This document shows, in pieces, positions 22,085-34,984 of a stretch of DNA of 64,000 nt. Location of the stretch: NCBI GenBank assembly GCA_037975125.1, contig CM075857.1:20286997-20350996 (forward strand), written 5' to 3'. Below the pieces are notes generated by a model. That model was not told where the DNA came from. It ran no database searches and was given only the letters and a program-made list of their open reading frames with translations. A program made the position numbers and the translations under genes. Numbering within the stretch: position 1 is the first letter of the stretch; each line of letters begins with the position of its first letter. Source of the stretch: Latrodectus hesperus. Its lineage: Eukaryota > Arthropoda > Arachnida > Araneae > Theridiidae.

Positions 22085-22425
22085 TGTTAAGATATCTAAA
22101 GCATATCCAATTGGATTCGATTAAAGTATCTCACAGATATCCTATTTTATTTGATAGGGATATCTCACAGATATCAGAACATCTCATAGATATCTTTTGG
22201 ATATCTAAGAGACATCCAAGAAACACTTAAAATATCCAAAAGATATCCATCAGATGTTAAAATATCCAAATATCCACAGGATATCCATTTGTTGCGACTC
22301 TTTGGATCACCGGTGGATATAATATAGATATTCAGATATCACGTGAATATGTAAGGAACAAAGCGATATCCAGATAAATGTCTGAGAGATATCTCTTGGA
22401 TTTCGTATGGATTTTTATGGTTGCT
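22085..22425. repeat. Degenerate GATATC/ATATCC-rich repeat
   Basis: About twenty variants of the hexamer family GATATC, GGATAT and ATATCC, often as (A/G)GATATC(T/C), are spread irregularly over 340 bp in both orientations (examples TCACAGATATC, CAAAAGATATCCAT, GAGAGATATCTC). There is no fixed period, so it looks like an old, much-diverged short-unit satellite. Confidence 0.65.
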
Positions 22426-22705
22426 TGGGATGGAGCACAAAATACTTCTTTAAAAATACTTTAAGAATACATCTAAGTATCATTTTTGTCTGATTTTTTC
22501 AGATTTTTACATACGCTACTAGGAATATAGGGACAGGGATATATCCAATATTTAATCCTATGTTATTCCTCATCCGTTTTTAGCCAATTCTATGCTTATT
22601 AACTAATAAATTACATCTTTCAATTTTCCCTTCATATTAATAATATTACGTGCAGAAACAATGTAAAATTACTCTGTGTACGTGCTTAAATATTTTTTTA
22701 ATTTC

Positions 22706-22868
22706 TGCTATCTAAGTGGTAGTAGATTGGTTAGTATTCTAACTTTTACTTTAGCAACTTAGAAATTCGATTTTTATCATGGATATAGATGTTTGTAATG
22801 GTTCAAAATCCACAATAAGCTGCAGCACGTGGGTAAAAAATGATCGTAGAGTGACAAATGAACCAATA
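22706..22868 (+). mobile_element. Degenerate SINE family B copy
   Basis: It retains GATGTTTGTAATGGTTC.AAATCCAC, AAAAAATGATCGTAGAGTGACAA-type 3' blocks and a tRNA-like 5' part in which box B has decayed to GAAATTCGATTTT. It is older than the copy at 14706. Confidence 0.5.
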
Positions 22869-22869
22869 A

Positions 22870-23885
22870 AATCCCACATAGTTAAGAAATAATTATTTTC
22901 ATAATCCAATCAAGCAAATAAGTATATATATATTCTGTGCTGTGCTGGGGCAAGCTGTACTGTGTCAGTTGTTCATTGGAAGCTGAAGTGTAAGAGAGAA
23001 ATCATATCTGCAAGGAGCAACATTGATCAGAGCTGTAGAGAACATTTCAGATCGGTAGATCATTTGAGAATGTAAGATTTCATCTGGAGAATGGTCCGAT
23101 TAATTTAAAAGGTGATTTTGATATTTTATTGGATGCAAGATTTAATGAATGTTTCAACGAATGCTTTTATCACTTTTACGAACTAAAATTCATGCTATTT
23201 AAATTTAAAATTACAAATCACATTTTTTATCATAAAAAGTATTAATTTTTTATTACAAAAGCATACTGTAATATAGAAAGAAATTCCTCTATATTTAACG
23301 TATTCTATTTAAGAAACTAAGAAAGCTAAGCGAAATATGAAGAAAATGATTGCGTGACTAATGATAGCGCAATGACTTAATAGCCGTAAAATGGAGAATA
23401 AAAGTGGAGGAAAAAAAATTCAAAACCTTAATTAAACAAGTAAAATGCTTTAAATGGTATATAGACTAATCAAACAGCTGTAACATCTGTTTCGCACTCG
23501 TCTAAATCCATCTTATACACGCTCTCTTTAACGCTTCTTATTTTAAGTAGGTTTACTCACTATTACTCTCGCATATACATTTTCTTTAATTTACTCCATA
23601 AAAGTACCGTTATGTAAAGTTTCTTAGTTCAGGAATGCATTTGTTCATAAAATTATAAGAAATAAATTTATTGAGAAGAATATCTCTATTCATATTATTT
23701 ATATATATATATATATATATATGTATATCAACGCGTGCATTATGATATGACAAGCATTTAAAATAAAAATCTTAATTTTGTTCTAATTTTTAAAATAAAG
23801 ATACATTATTATCACTAGAGCCTGTACCATTTCGTGAGTAAGAGAATTTCTAGTTATATAATGAAGTATAATTAATAAAGTACTT
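22870..23885. other. No gene recognised; TA microsatellite
   Basis: AT-rich sequence with (AT)11 at about 23701-23722. A slightly GC-richer patch at 22930-23090 shows no coding signal that I could confirm. Confidence 0.5.
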
Positions 23886-23887
23886 TA

Positions 23888-24106
23888 GAGAGTCGAATTT
23901 TCCTCCCCCTTCAGATCAATGTCAAAATTGAGGGAGTGGATCCTCTGGTGGTGCCATCTATTGGAGTATTTAAAGAGCAAAGACGTACTTTCACCTTCGT
24001 GGTGCTCTGATTGAAACGAAAGAAGCTCTCTATTGACTTAAATTCGCATAGCCAAGGCATAGCGAGCTTGGCTTGTCCAAGTGTCATAAGTAACAACAAC
24101 AACAAC
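23888..24106 (+). mobile_element. 5'-truncated SINE family C copy
   Basis: It lacks the tRNA-like head. It starts within the body (TCAATGTCAAAATTGAGGGA), continues through GGTGGTGCCATCTATTGGAG and GTCCAAGTGTCATAAGTAAC, and ends in a (CAA)n tail. Confidence 0.85.
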
Positions 24107-24795
24107 CGAGAATCGAGTAACCTTCACGAATCGCCATTTGGTTGTTATCTTATGATTATATAGTCTATAATTGTTATTATTATGAGATGTTCTTTTGAAT
24201 ATTGTGATACTATTTTCAAAAACTCTTTTGAAAGTCGTTATCTCTGCGTAATTATCACAAAGTTTTAACGTTAGACAGTTACTAAGTTTACATTCTAACA
24301 CATGTAGAAACGAACGAAACTTTGAAGTAAAAAAATGAAAATATTCTGCTTCAAACCTTTCACCCACTCAATTCAAAATCAGTATTTCGTGTATATGTAA
24401 TGTTTGCAGGTATAATTTATAATATAAATAAGTTATACTCTTTCCCTACAAGTTAACATTTATGTTTATTCTAAATATTTCATTAATAGTTTATTCTCAA
24501 AAAATAATAATTCATTTGTAATGAACATTTCGATTGAATTTTTGGTAACACTTGAACTATGACATTGAATATTTCGAATGCTCAAAGAAGAGTTGAAAAT
24601 TTGTCCTAGGTTTCAATTTTTCTAATGGAAACATCTAATCTCATTAAATCGGATGAACTTCAATATTATAAGGAAACAGTAATTAACATCATCATTTCAA
24701 GCCAGAAAATTCTCATTTAATCATTTAAGTGCTACAAAAGAAAATTAACTAATGATATATATTCTCCCGTCGTGGAATTAAAATTAGTAATCATA
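24107..24795. other. No recognised feature
   Basis: AT-rich sequence next to the candidate exon, with no repeat or gene identified. Confidence 0.5.
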
Positions 24796-24796
24796 C

Positions 24797-25048
24797 TTTT
24801 CCTCCCATAAGCCTTAATTGGATTGCATAGTTGTCTGAAAATATGAAGTTTCTAAATAAAAAGTCCTGTCTCTCGTTCCGATATTCATTCTTCTGATAAA
24901 GGATATCATAATAAGGAGCATAACTGTCATCCGCATTTTGAAGCCTAGATTGGCGAGCTTTTATTTGGATCTTCTTTTGTTCCTCTTTCTTGGCAAGGTT
25001 CCGAGAGGGTGCAAACATTCGTTTGTGCAGACGACATCGGCACGCTAT
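24797..25048 (-). CDS. Candidate internal exon, product unknown
   Basis: On the minus strand a pyrimidine-rich stretch (GCTTTCATTCTTATGCTAA) leads to an acceptor-like TTCAAG ending at 25049, then 252 bp open in one frame (84 codons, phase 0 at both ends), then a donor-like AAAA-GTATGA at 24796. The translation is hydrophilic and of ordinary composition, with KKEEQKKIQIKARQ, a likely charged helix, then DDSYAPYYDILYQKNEY. An in-frame stop lies upstream of the acceptor and another just past the donor (GTA TGA). The segment is GC-richer than its flanks. I do not recognise a domain. It could also be an old repeat fragment that is open by chance. Confidence 0.3.
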
Positions 25049-25049
25049 C

Positions 25050-27570
25050 TTGAATTAGCATAAGAATGAAAGCGGTTGTGTGGAACACAGCAGACCGTTC
25101 TCTAATGTGAAAGCGCTGCCACAGCAGCATTAGAAAATATTTATTTTTTTTTAAATAGAAAACAATGCCTGGCGTTAATTGGAATTGACTTGTATGATAT
25201 TTGTTTTCTAAATTGATTTTTAATTTCCTAAAAGCCAGGCAGTTGAATGGTAAATCGGCAAAAATGCGTTAAAAATGGTATAAATGCAGGGCTTTAATAA
25301 AAATAAATTCTTTTCGCATAGCTAATTATTAAAGTATATTAATATTTGTCGTAAGCCAACGTGATTGTAATTTTATCATTTTGTTTGTAAGGAAAAATTT
25401 TCTTTATTTCGAAAGATCTGTAACCTAATATTTCCATGAACTTTTAACGTTGTTAAAATCTAGTGTTTAAACTTTATATAAACTATTAAGGTATATAAGT
25501 ATGCAGTTTTTAAAAAAAATAAAGTAATGTCGAACAGAGAATGTAAAAAATTAATAATTACAGGTAAGTAAATGTTTATAGTTGCAAAGAAAAGAACAAT
25601 ATTTTATAAAAGATACAAATTAAGATTTAAAGGAGAAATGTTAGATTACTTATAGCAAATTTTATGATGGGGAGAGGAACTGAATTGTAGGTATTCTTTA
25701 GATAGATACTTTGTAACTTATAGAAACTAATTATTATTATCCTAATTATGCATTCCTATATGATATTATTCATGTATATTTTAATAATATTCAAAAGAAA
25801 AATTTTCATATTACAATTCTTGTTCTTTAATATATTTTTGTAATAATGCGTAACTTTTCACAAAATATAGGGTGAAAATTATCGATTTTGATAATTATTA
25901 TTCGCTTGTTATTACTTATTTAACTAAGATAGTTTGCAATAATGAGAAAAATTGATTGTAATAATTTTACAACCACTTTTCCTCATTAACTATAACAATT
26001 TTGAAATCAATTTTACTTCGATAAGATATTACGTGTGAAAATTAACATACGAATTTTTTACAAGCATTTTTAGCTTTTTCCATATTGTTTATAAATTAAC
26101 TTCCATGTACCTTCAACGCTCTATTCAATGTAATTAATTACCAGAGAGGAAACAGGATCAAATTTTCTGAGGAAGTGATTTGTGCGGGAAAATATTATTC
26201 CACGATTTTATTATAAACTATTGTCATTAAAAATAATAGTTCTATGTATAAAATAATTATTATTAAATCATTTGAATTTTCCTGACCACCATTCTTAATT
26301 AGTGTATTAGGCTAAATAATCATTCACTAAAACTACTGAGAATGCTGACAATTTATTATTATATGACACTGAAAAATTGTGAAAGTCATTGTTTTATTTA
26401 ATTATATTTCATTCATTATTCTAAATAATGCTTACGTCAGTGCAATGAGGGGAGACGGAAGGGGGTTTTGAAAAGTGGTCTCACAATGAAAAGTTATAAC
26501 TGTGCGCTATCAATAAAGAGCATTTTTGCTTATTTTTTTAAAATTTAAAAATTGTTTCACACACAAATGCAGATAATTTTGCAATTGCTAACTTGTTTGT
26601 AAATTCATTTTTGGCGTTTAAGTGTTGCCAGATTTTTTCCAATAATTCCTGAAGTGTAATTATTGTTGTTGTTATAATTTAAATGTGTAAGGAATATATA
26701 AGTGGACATATTAAAGTGCAATAATGAATTTTATAAAGCAGGATTATTATTTCAAAGTAAGAAGAAGAACGGCACTAATTATTTTTGCAAATATATCTTA
26801 TCAGGCTTACACATCATCTGTAAAATGAAGTGATGGGAAACATACCAAAATGTCGTAGGCATTCGTTAAAATATCGATAATCATGCCGCAAATACAATAA
26901 AAAAGAATATTTTTAATGTTGGCGTAAGCAAGGCAATAGTCTTAAGATTCCAAACAGTTTGTTTACAAATATTGCATTAAATATTGCATATTAAATTATT
27001 AATTAATGAAATTTTTGAAAATTTAAATCATTCTTGGCGGTTTAGACTAACCATAAAGGAGATGTTTTGTCATGTCTCTTTCATTTTATATTTTCTGCTG
27101 TTCTATTGTCCATGTAGCTTGAATCAATGGAAAACGACTTCTCAAACCGAGGTCTTGTTCTTTATATAAGAACTCGTTTTATTAACAAAATGAACTTCGA
27201 TAATATTCTCAAACATTCAATGGTGAACTTCGCCTTGTTTGCTGACGCTCGAAGAACGTCATTTGAAGGCAGGCAGCAAAATTTGTCGACAAGTCGGATT
27301 TACAACGCCGTCTCAATACGATAGGATGTGGATGAAACGTTATCTGACGTCATAGATATTTTAAACCAATGAGAATCGTAAAAAAGTGGCGTTCTTAGGA
27401 TTTCAAATGCAACGAAAGATACAACCAATTTATGGTTAATAATTTTTTACCTATGTTTCATTTTATAAAATATATTCATATTTAGACTTAATGTTTCATT
27501 TGAAAGACTGTTTTTGCCAACGAAAGCTATATAGATAGGTATTTACAGAATAAAGTTGTTTCTAAACTTC
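25050..27570. other. No gene recognised; one CRE-like site
   Basis: Mostly AT-rich. A GC-richer patch at about 27215-27352 ends with a perfect cAMP-response-element palindrome TGACGTCA at 27345-27352. The open frame 27127-27324 overlapping it has no identifiable domain. Confidence 0.4.
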
Positions 27571-27574
27571 CGAA

Positions 27575-27660
27575 ACCGAAGGGGGAATCGAACTCACAAA
27601 CTATTGAGCCGAAGTTTAAATACATAATCATTCTGCAGTCAGTTTGATCGGTCTTACGTT
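27575..27660 (-). mobile_element. SINE family B head fragment, minus strand
   Basis: On the minus strand it reads CTGCAGAATGATTATG, then ACTTCGGCTCAATAG and TTTGTGAGTTCGATTCCCCC, matching the tRNA-like head of family B. The body is absent. Confidence 0.5.
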
Positions 27661-28290
27661 TAGGGATGTTTTAGTTCTCATGTTATTAATACAATTTTTT
27701 ACAGATTCCGTTTATAAAGTCTATTTCACTCTAAAGGTTCCTGTCGATTGTCCTCAAGAATGAAGAATGTTTTGGAATTTTTAAATGTCAAACATTTATT
27801 CAAATACACTGTAAGAATTTATTTTTCATAAGAACCAGTTTTTTCATTCAAGTTTTAATTTAGAATATAAAATGTTCTCAGTATAACTTTCTATGGTCGA
27901 AATATTTCATGTTCTAATTCAGATTGAAATTCCCACACACACATTTCTATATTTTATATTATTAGTTTCTCATAACTTTTATAATTCATAAAAAGACATT
28001 TATTTTGATTATTTTTGTTTTTGTATGATTAAATAATTTTTGAATTATTATGTAACAAGAAAACTAATTAATTTCATGAATAAATTATGATTACACATTT
28101 ACAGAAATTTCACAATAAAAGTATAAGATAAATCGCAAAAGAAAAGAAAGAGTAATTAGATGGTACTACGAAATATGACAAATAAATAGTGATAAATACA
28201 TATAATGCAGCATCCCCAATCAACAATGAAGGAGCATGCTATGTGATTATGATCTGAATGTTTATAAATATCAATATGGATTATTAGTAA
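27661..28290. other. No recognised feature
   Basis: AT-rich sequence. I see nothing in it. Confidence 0.5.
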
Positions 28291-28294
28291 ATGT

Positions 28295-29345
28295 CAGATA
28301 GCGAAAAAAATTTGATCGCTGTGGGACAAAAATTCCCGACGCAGTATTGATAGGACAAAACATACTTTATTCATCAAAGTAAACACCCTCACAACCTTCT
28401 CCCTGTGTGATGCAAATTCATGCATACAGTTGTGATAAAATGTCTGATCTTGAGAAGCAGAAGTTTGGTCCACTTCGATTTTGATTTCTTCAGTAATATG
28501 GAACCGTTTCTTCAATTGTTAGCCTATGATTGTCCAGCGAAAGAAACTAGTGATAAACATTTTTTGAAATGTCTTGGAAATAGGGAGGATGAAGAAGAAT
28601 TTCCCATTTCCCAATGCATAACTGAACTCAGACTTACATTTGAGATGTGCGGTCATGCGTAGTCTTGCAAGAACGCAACCTTTTTTTTCTGTTTAGCAAT
28701 GGTAGGTGTTTCTGACGCAAGGACTTTTGCATACGTTCCAGTGGCTGCATGTAGACAAGCATAATTGACCCGGGTACGCTACAAATAATCCAGCCGATGT
28801 CCACCACATAAACAGCAGCTGCTTCTGGAAATGGAGTGGAGCCTTTTCAGTCCCGGGAATCGGATTTGTCGGTGACAACCAATGGTGTGAACGCTTGTGG
28901 CTGTTGTACTGGACCCATTTTTCAGCACACGTCAGCAGATAATCTGGAAAAAGTTCGTTTTTCTGGTTCATTAGAATATGTGAATAGATGGATAATATTT
29001 AAAGTGTTTATCGTATTCAGTGAGATTGTGAAGGAGTCATTTGCTTAGCTTCCACACCTTACGCAGTTTGTGTAAGTGAGCACGAATAATCTCATCAGAT
29101 ATATGGAACTTAATTGAAAGTTGTTGACATGTTTGATAAGTATCCTCTTTGATCACACTCCTCAAATCATCGTCATTTAAGACTGTTGGTCCATCGATCG
29201 GGGTGCATCTTAGAGGGACTCATTATCGGCACGGATTTGCTATGCAACCTTTGTGGGGTACGTTTAGTTGCTGTATCGTCTCCAAATACCATGCAAAGTT
29301 TTCAGCATGTCTCATCATAGTTTGCGTCCATTCAGTAAACATGCT
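28295..29345 (-). pseudogene. Mariner-type transposase pseudogene, strongly decayed
   Basis: Read on the minus strand across several frames, blocks appear in mariner order: ESL.DAPRS and NDDDLRSVIKEDTYQTCQQL (first DNA-binding part), SIKFHISDEIIRAHLHKL (second helix-turn-helix), KVWKLSK, LTCAEKWVQYNSHKRSHHWL (catalytic core, with the expected Asp before EKW now Ala), APLHFQKQLLFMWWTSAG, PHISNVSLSSVMHW, FRSLDNH, and the C-terminal SQDQTFYHNCMHEF with HREKVV. Many stops and frameshifts separate them. Terminal inverted repeats were not found. It is the oldest of the mariner copies here. Confidence 0.8.
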
Positions 29346-29349
29346 CTAA

Positions 29350-30950
29350 TAACATCCTTGTTCACGTCCATTACCAAACCTTGGCGCAGATGCCGTATAA
29401 TCCAGTATGCCAAATTCTGAGTTTAATGATTTTTTTTTTTGACGGATTTTCTTGTTTCTCTGGAAAACTGGTTTTTATTGTGTCATAAATAAGAATTATG
29501 AAGAAAATTCTATTTTGGAAACCCTAGTATTTACGACATTGCGACATGTCTCAATATGTCATCTTGGCTACACTTCTTCGTCACCAAAAAATTCAAATTT
29601 TGGCATTCTGGATTATAGGGCATCTGAGCTCCCTTTTCGGATTCACAAATTAAACCAAAATCTATAAAACTTCCTTGTGAGCAAGTCTTATGTGATGTTA
29701 ATCTAGTGATCACTCTTCTGAAATTATCGATGGTAACTTTAGGCTTATTATTGCGCCACATAATAATTTTTGAGACTTATCCAAAAGCGATAGAATTTTT
29801 CTTTTTATCTGTTATAAATTGCTTTTAAGATAAAGTTTTGAATAAAAGGTGAGAATAGGACAATCTTCAGACTTGTTTATAACGAGTTTAATGTGTTTTA
29901 TGCTGATTGTCAAAAATATATTACATCATCGAAATAAAGTAACAGCAATATTGAAAAGTATATACACAGAGTTATACAGCCAACCACTTCGCAATTGTAA
30001 CCAAAGTCAAATGACAAAGAAAACAATTGAGATGAAGCTCTGTTTTTCCATCTTACCAAAAATAAAACATTCGCGGACAACCTTAAAATATTTCCTTATT
30101 AAAAAACATTTTCCACAAAAATAAGTATCCTAACTTAAATAAAGCTCTTTAGTATATAAAAGAGTTAAATCTCTCAAGTCGAATTAAAAATCCTTTCTTT
30201 ACCCTTTAATTTAAGATAGTAAGGCATAAAGAATGATTTTCTATTTACGCGCGTTCTTGGAATATATTTTCATTAAGCTAAAAAAAATAGCAAGAGGGAG
30301 GAAATGGTTCCGCTGCACTTGCAACTTAATTTACGCCTCAAGTAAATTATCTACGCAAAAGTAATTATCTAATAAATCCTTTCGAAACTACCAAAGGATA
30401 AAAAGTAATTGAAATAATGCTGAAAGGAATTTAAGTTGCAATATATTTCTGACATTTTTGGAATAATTTTTATAGTTTTATTCGTTTTACAGGAAATTGG
30501 ATTTTAGTAATTTCTTGCACACAACTTAATGAACAAAATACGTACTTTTCCCACTAGTTAATAACAACAAACCGCCCTCGCTTTTTTACATTCACAAGCC
30601 AAAAGAGAAGATGCTGATGTGCCAAATACCATGTTTGTTTCTGTGCGTTGAAAAGTGGTTACTATAAATATTCTCACTTCCGAAAAATGGTGTTTTTGGG
30701 AGTTAAACTAAATCGTCCCATTCAACATTGTTAGACTTTGAAAACATTCAATATTTTGAATGATTTTTTTAAATTTCTTGTTAACGTCTTGGAAGATTAT
30801 TATTGTGTAAAAGTGATGTTTGTTTATTCTATAGCTATTTATTATAAAATATAAATTTAGTCATAAAAATTATAGAAATTTGAAATAAACATCTTGGAAT
30901 AAGATCACTTATTCAACATTTTTTAAAACATATTTTTTGTTTTTGTATAA
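29350..30950. other. No recognised gene
   Basis: AT-rich sequence with short chance open frames only (29452-29667 and 29849-30124 lack recognisable domains). Confidence 0.5.
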
Positions 30951-30954
30951 TGTC

Positions 30955-31245
30955 CAGCCTATTGGGATTTCCATCTTTCAGCACTATAAGGAGTGGAAGT
31001 GATGGCCCTTTAAATAATGGAGCATCCAGCGGGTGTGCTATCGTAGTTCCGGAAGATGGATTTTGTATTTTAGAAGCAAAGACCAAGAAAATACCCTCAT
31101 ACTTGACTTGCGCCCCAGAGGTATCTTTTCACATGGAGGACATTGCAACCATGACATATTTAACGTGCCGCAGCCACCATTAACAAACACGACATATCTT
31201 CGGTTGAGTCGGGATTCAAACTCACTACTTTCCGAGATAATAAGT
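30955..31245 (-). mobile_element. SINE family A copy, minus strand
   Basis: It aligns with 1885-2170 in the same orientation: CACCCAGCGGGT/CATCCAGCGGGT, TTTCACATGGAGGACATTGC, CGGGA(C/T)TCAAACTCAC. The shared blocks run the full length, so both represent a nearly complete family A unit. Confidence 0.65.
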
Positions 31246-31326
31246 ATTCCAATCTAAATAAACAAGTATACTAATTAATTATATAAATATTCTCAAAGAA
31301 AATTTGCGAATATAATAAAATTATGT

Positions 31327-31705
31327 GTTGTTACTTATGACACTTAGACAAGCCAAGCACTCTCTTGCCGTTGGATATGCGAATTTAAGTCAGTAGGGTG
31401 TGTCTTTCGTTTAAACAGAGCATCACGAAGGTGAAAGTACGACTTTGCTCCAAACTCCTCCAATAGATGGCACCACCAGAGGATCCACTCCCTCAATTTT
31501 GACATTGATCGGGAGGGGGAAGAAATTTTCTCCAGATCATTACACTCATGATAACTGCTCAACGACAGACCACGAGACTTTTGATTCCACAGTTTTAACG
31601 AGCACGTATATCGTATGTACTCGGTAGGTCTTTGGCGGCATTGGAATCGAACCCCGTCCTTCCGGATGGAAGACTGGTGCCCTGACCACTAGGCTACATC
31701 GGCCC
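31327..31705 (-). mobile_element. SINE family C copy, minus strand
   Basis: On the minus strand the head reads GGGCCGATGTAGCCTAGTGG (box A) and GGGGTTCGATTCC (box B), so both internal RNA polymerase III promoter elements are present. The body includes GTCAAAATTGAGGGAGTGGA and the 3' end is AAGTGTCATAAGTAACAACA. It is one of the best preserved heads in the window. Confidence 0.88.
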
Positions 31706-32670
31706 AGAAACTAATATGTAATTAGTTAGCATAAGCTATCATAAGTTTTCAACTCGTATCAAATTTTTGAATATAGATAACATTTCAAGGAAAATGATCC
31801 AGTAGGACATTTCTTTTTACTATTTTCCCCAGATTCTAATGATATTTAATAATACTTTTACAGTAGTATCATGCATTTAGAAGCTAATATCGAAAACAAT
31901 TTTTAGTTATTATTTAAATGATTTGTTCCCACTGAAATTAATGTTTTTGTTCAAAAACTAAAGTTTAGTTAAACATATTTCTTCTTATATTGCAATAAAC
32001 ACGATTTCGTCAACATCATATAATATGAATACATGTAAACACACATATAACTTGCTTGAAACTTCACTTTAATCACACTGCATTCAAAATCGACGTTCAA
32101 TCGCTGGCCTTCTTTAATACGTGTGATGTTTTGTAGTCACGAAAATATGCATTATTGGAATATGTGAATGGAAATCACATTGATGAACTGATGGTTTGCT
32201 TTTTGGGCCCTTGATCCCGTAGGCAAAAGAAATTGTCTTTGCAAATGAGTAACATAGTCAGTTGTTCCGAAAGGTTCTTATTCGACTATCATTTGATGTG
32301 ATAGCAGAAGCACGATTTTGTTATTCTCAATATTAAAGATTTTTTTTATTTCTTGAAATCAAAAGAAAAAAAAATTCAATGCCTTTAAATGACATTCCTT
32401 ATTACTCCAGTAGCATTTGCTACATTTTATGTTTTCCCAAATTCAAAATCTCTCGATAATACGCCAAGGTATGCCTTCAGATATATCACATTGTTGTGAA
32501 ATTCACAGCTGAACCAATGATGTCTCAAAACTTCAGCGAAATCATAATTTCTGCCCTGATATCGCTTTTCTAAATTTTGATGCCATGAGAGTTTTAATAT
32601 AATGATTTCTTCTTCGATGTTTTGCAATATATTAAACTACTTTTGATTTACTTATCTATAAGTTAAAGTA
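31706..32670. other. No recognised feature
   Basis: AT-rich spacer between two minus-strand SINE-C copies. No gene was found. Confidence 0.5.
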
Positions 32671-32672
32671 TT

Positions 32673-33060
32673 TTCGTAATTTTGTTGTTGTTACTTATGA
32701 CTCTTGGACAAGCAAAGCTCGCTCTGACGACAGTCACTAGGGTGCGTCTTTCGTTTTATTCAGAGCACCACGAAGGTGAAAGTACGAATTTGATGTAAGA
32801 CTCTTCCGTTAGATGGCATCATCAAAGGACCCTAAATTTTGACATTGATCTGGAGGGAGGGAGAGTTTTCTCCATACCATTACACCCATGGTAACTGCTC
32901 AACGACCGACCACAGGACTTTCGATTTCACAGATTTAACAAGCACATATATCGCATGTACTCGGTGGATCTTTGGCGGCATTGGGAATCAAACCCCGCTC
33001 TACCAGACGAAAGGCCAATGCCCTTACCACTGGGCAATCAGGGTCCTTCGTAATTTTGTT
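32673..33060 (-). mobile_element. SINE family C copy with 14-bp target duplication
   Basis: The flanking direct repeat TTCGTAATTTTGTT is identical at 32673-32686 and 33047-33060, so the insertion is 32687-33046. Length and orientation agree with the family and the (CAA)n tail lies next to the left duplication, as expected for target-primed reverse transcription. Box B reads GGTTTGATTCCC on the minus strand and the box A region CCCAGTGGTAAGGGC. Confidence 0.92.
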
Positions 33061-34980
33061 AATTACCAAGTGTGCGGTGGTACTTTCTTTTAGTTATGCA
33101 AAATAAATTCTGACGACTACCATTATCATACTTTGCAGCTAATATGAAGAAATTAAAACCAAGAGAAAGATTTCAAAGTCACAAATCAACAAAGATCTCC
33201 TAAATTGTGTCCACATGGTTCATTCAAAGTGAAATAGAATAAATTTATGCCGGCATATATAATCTAAATAACTGTTTTACCTAACGGATGCATTACCTTA
33301 AGACTGTTAAAAAGCTGAACAGGTGACGACAAAAGATAATCTCTCAAAGAACTTTCACACACACACAAAAATATTGAAATAGACATCATTTCTATTGGTG
33401 GAAAGGAATTGGTGAATGATTCGAGTTCAAGGTAAGGGCGTATTCCTCCGAGGAAAGTGAAAGGTTCCCCGCCCACTTTTATTGAAAACATTTCCACTGC
33501 ATTCTATGCATAAAACAACAAAAAATAGTCCCCTTATTTTCGTTATCATTCATAACTCTAACACTTCTTTATGGAAATAATTTTCATTACTGATAGCATC
33601 TGGAATCTTTTGCACGAGAGGACGTGATTCGTTCCAGATTTGGCCTTCTTTCATTTTATCGCCAATTCTTCTACAATTACTCAAGAGTTCTTACTTGCCT
33701 ACAAAGACGGCGGAAGCTTCAACATGATAGAACTGTAACAGTTGACTCTAGGGCATGCATATTTAAATACTGTTAAGAAATCTTATACCTCTTAACTTCT
33801 GATGCAGAAGACAATTCATTTGTCAATCTGTTCGATCTTAAAAACATTATGTAAAAGATACGATTTTACTCATTAAAAATTTTTTATTCCGAATTATTCC
33901 GGAAATGATGGACCTACGTAAGAAATGAGATTTTAGAAATTACTTATAGTTATATTTTTAAAGAAGCATAAAAATATAACAAGTAACAACAAACAAATCT
34001 TTGTTTTGTAAAACTGATAAGGCTACAAGACATTAAATTCATTATTTTAAATGCAACATTTTTAGCAAATTATCTCAGCCAGTAACAAATTCTTATATCA
34101 TTTCTTAAAAAAAATATATATATATATAGCCGATTTTTTTATATTTTAATACTATGTACTGTTTTTATTAATTTATAAAACAAAGTAATTAACACATGAA
34201 AAACAGTAACGGTTTTTTGCACTTTTTTGTTATTATATTTTACTTTTGTTTTACATTGATACATCTTTAATGTTTTTGAAACATTGATGGCCAACTCTTT
34301 TAGCATTCGATTTTTTATATTTCTATATTTTAATATATAATTTTATATTATGATTGAACTGCATCGTGTTAGTTATTCTATACAAATTTCGTCATGTATG
34401 TAGTATAACTAAAATCTTAATTTAAAATATGAATAAAACTATAACTTTTTTTACATAATAATATTCCTTATGACAGCAAGAAATACTAGTTTATATAGTT
34501 CGATTTTATAATACGATCTTATCGTAAACATATTATTAAATTTTTATTTTTTAAATTTCAGTTTATTAATTAAATTTTCAATATATTATCAATGCAGATT
34601 ACAAACATGCACAAAGCAATTATAAATATTTTCCAGCGTTTTAACTTTGTGGTGTATTTGAAACACAAATTCAGAACTTTGTGTGTAATGGGTATAAAAA
34701 TATTTTTATGAACTTTAAATTCACATTAATGATATTCTTACTTTGTTTATACTTCGAATTTTTATTAGGCATTCGATACCTTCAAGGAATAAAATGAAAC
34801 ATGTATTAGGATGTTGCTTACTGGCTAACTTAAAACAATTGCTAGGTTCCATTTAAAAATTTTAATTATCGTTTGTAATTAAATTAAACCTTAATTAATA
34901 CTGATAGGAATTCTCTGTAAAGTTGCTTATGTTGCGATGTTTGGGATTACATTCGTTTCAAGTAGGATGTAGTGTTCTTT
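33061..34980. other. No gene confirmed
   Basis: The frame 33264-33497 on the minus strand is open for 77 codons with a mixed amino-acid composition but no recognised domain or clear splice signals. A TA microsatellite lies at 34114-34128. The rest is very AT-rich. Confidence 0.4.
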
Positions 34981-34984
34981 CCGA

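Noticed and set aside
33264..33497. 77-codon minus-strand frame as an exon
   Set aside because: Amino-acid composition is plausible, but I found no recognisable domain and no convincing splice pair.
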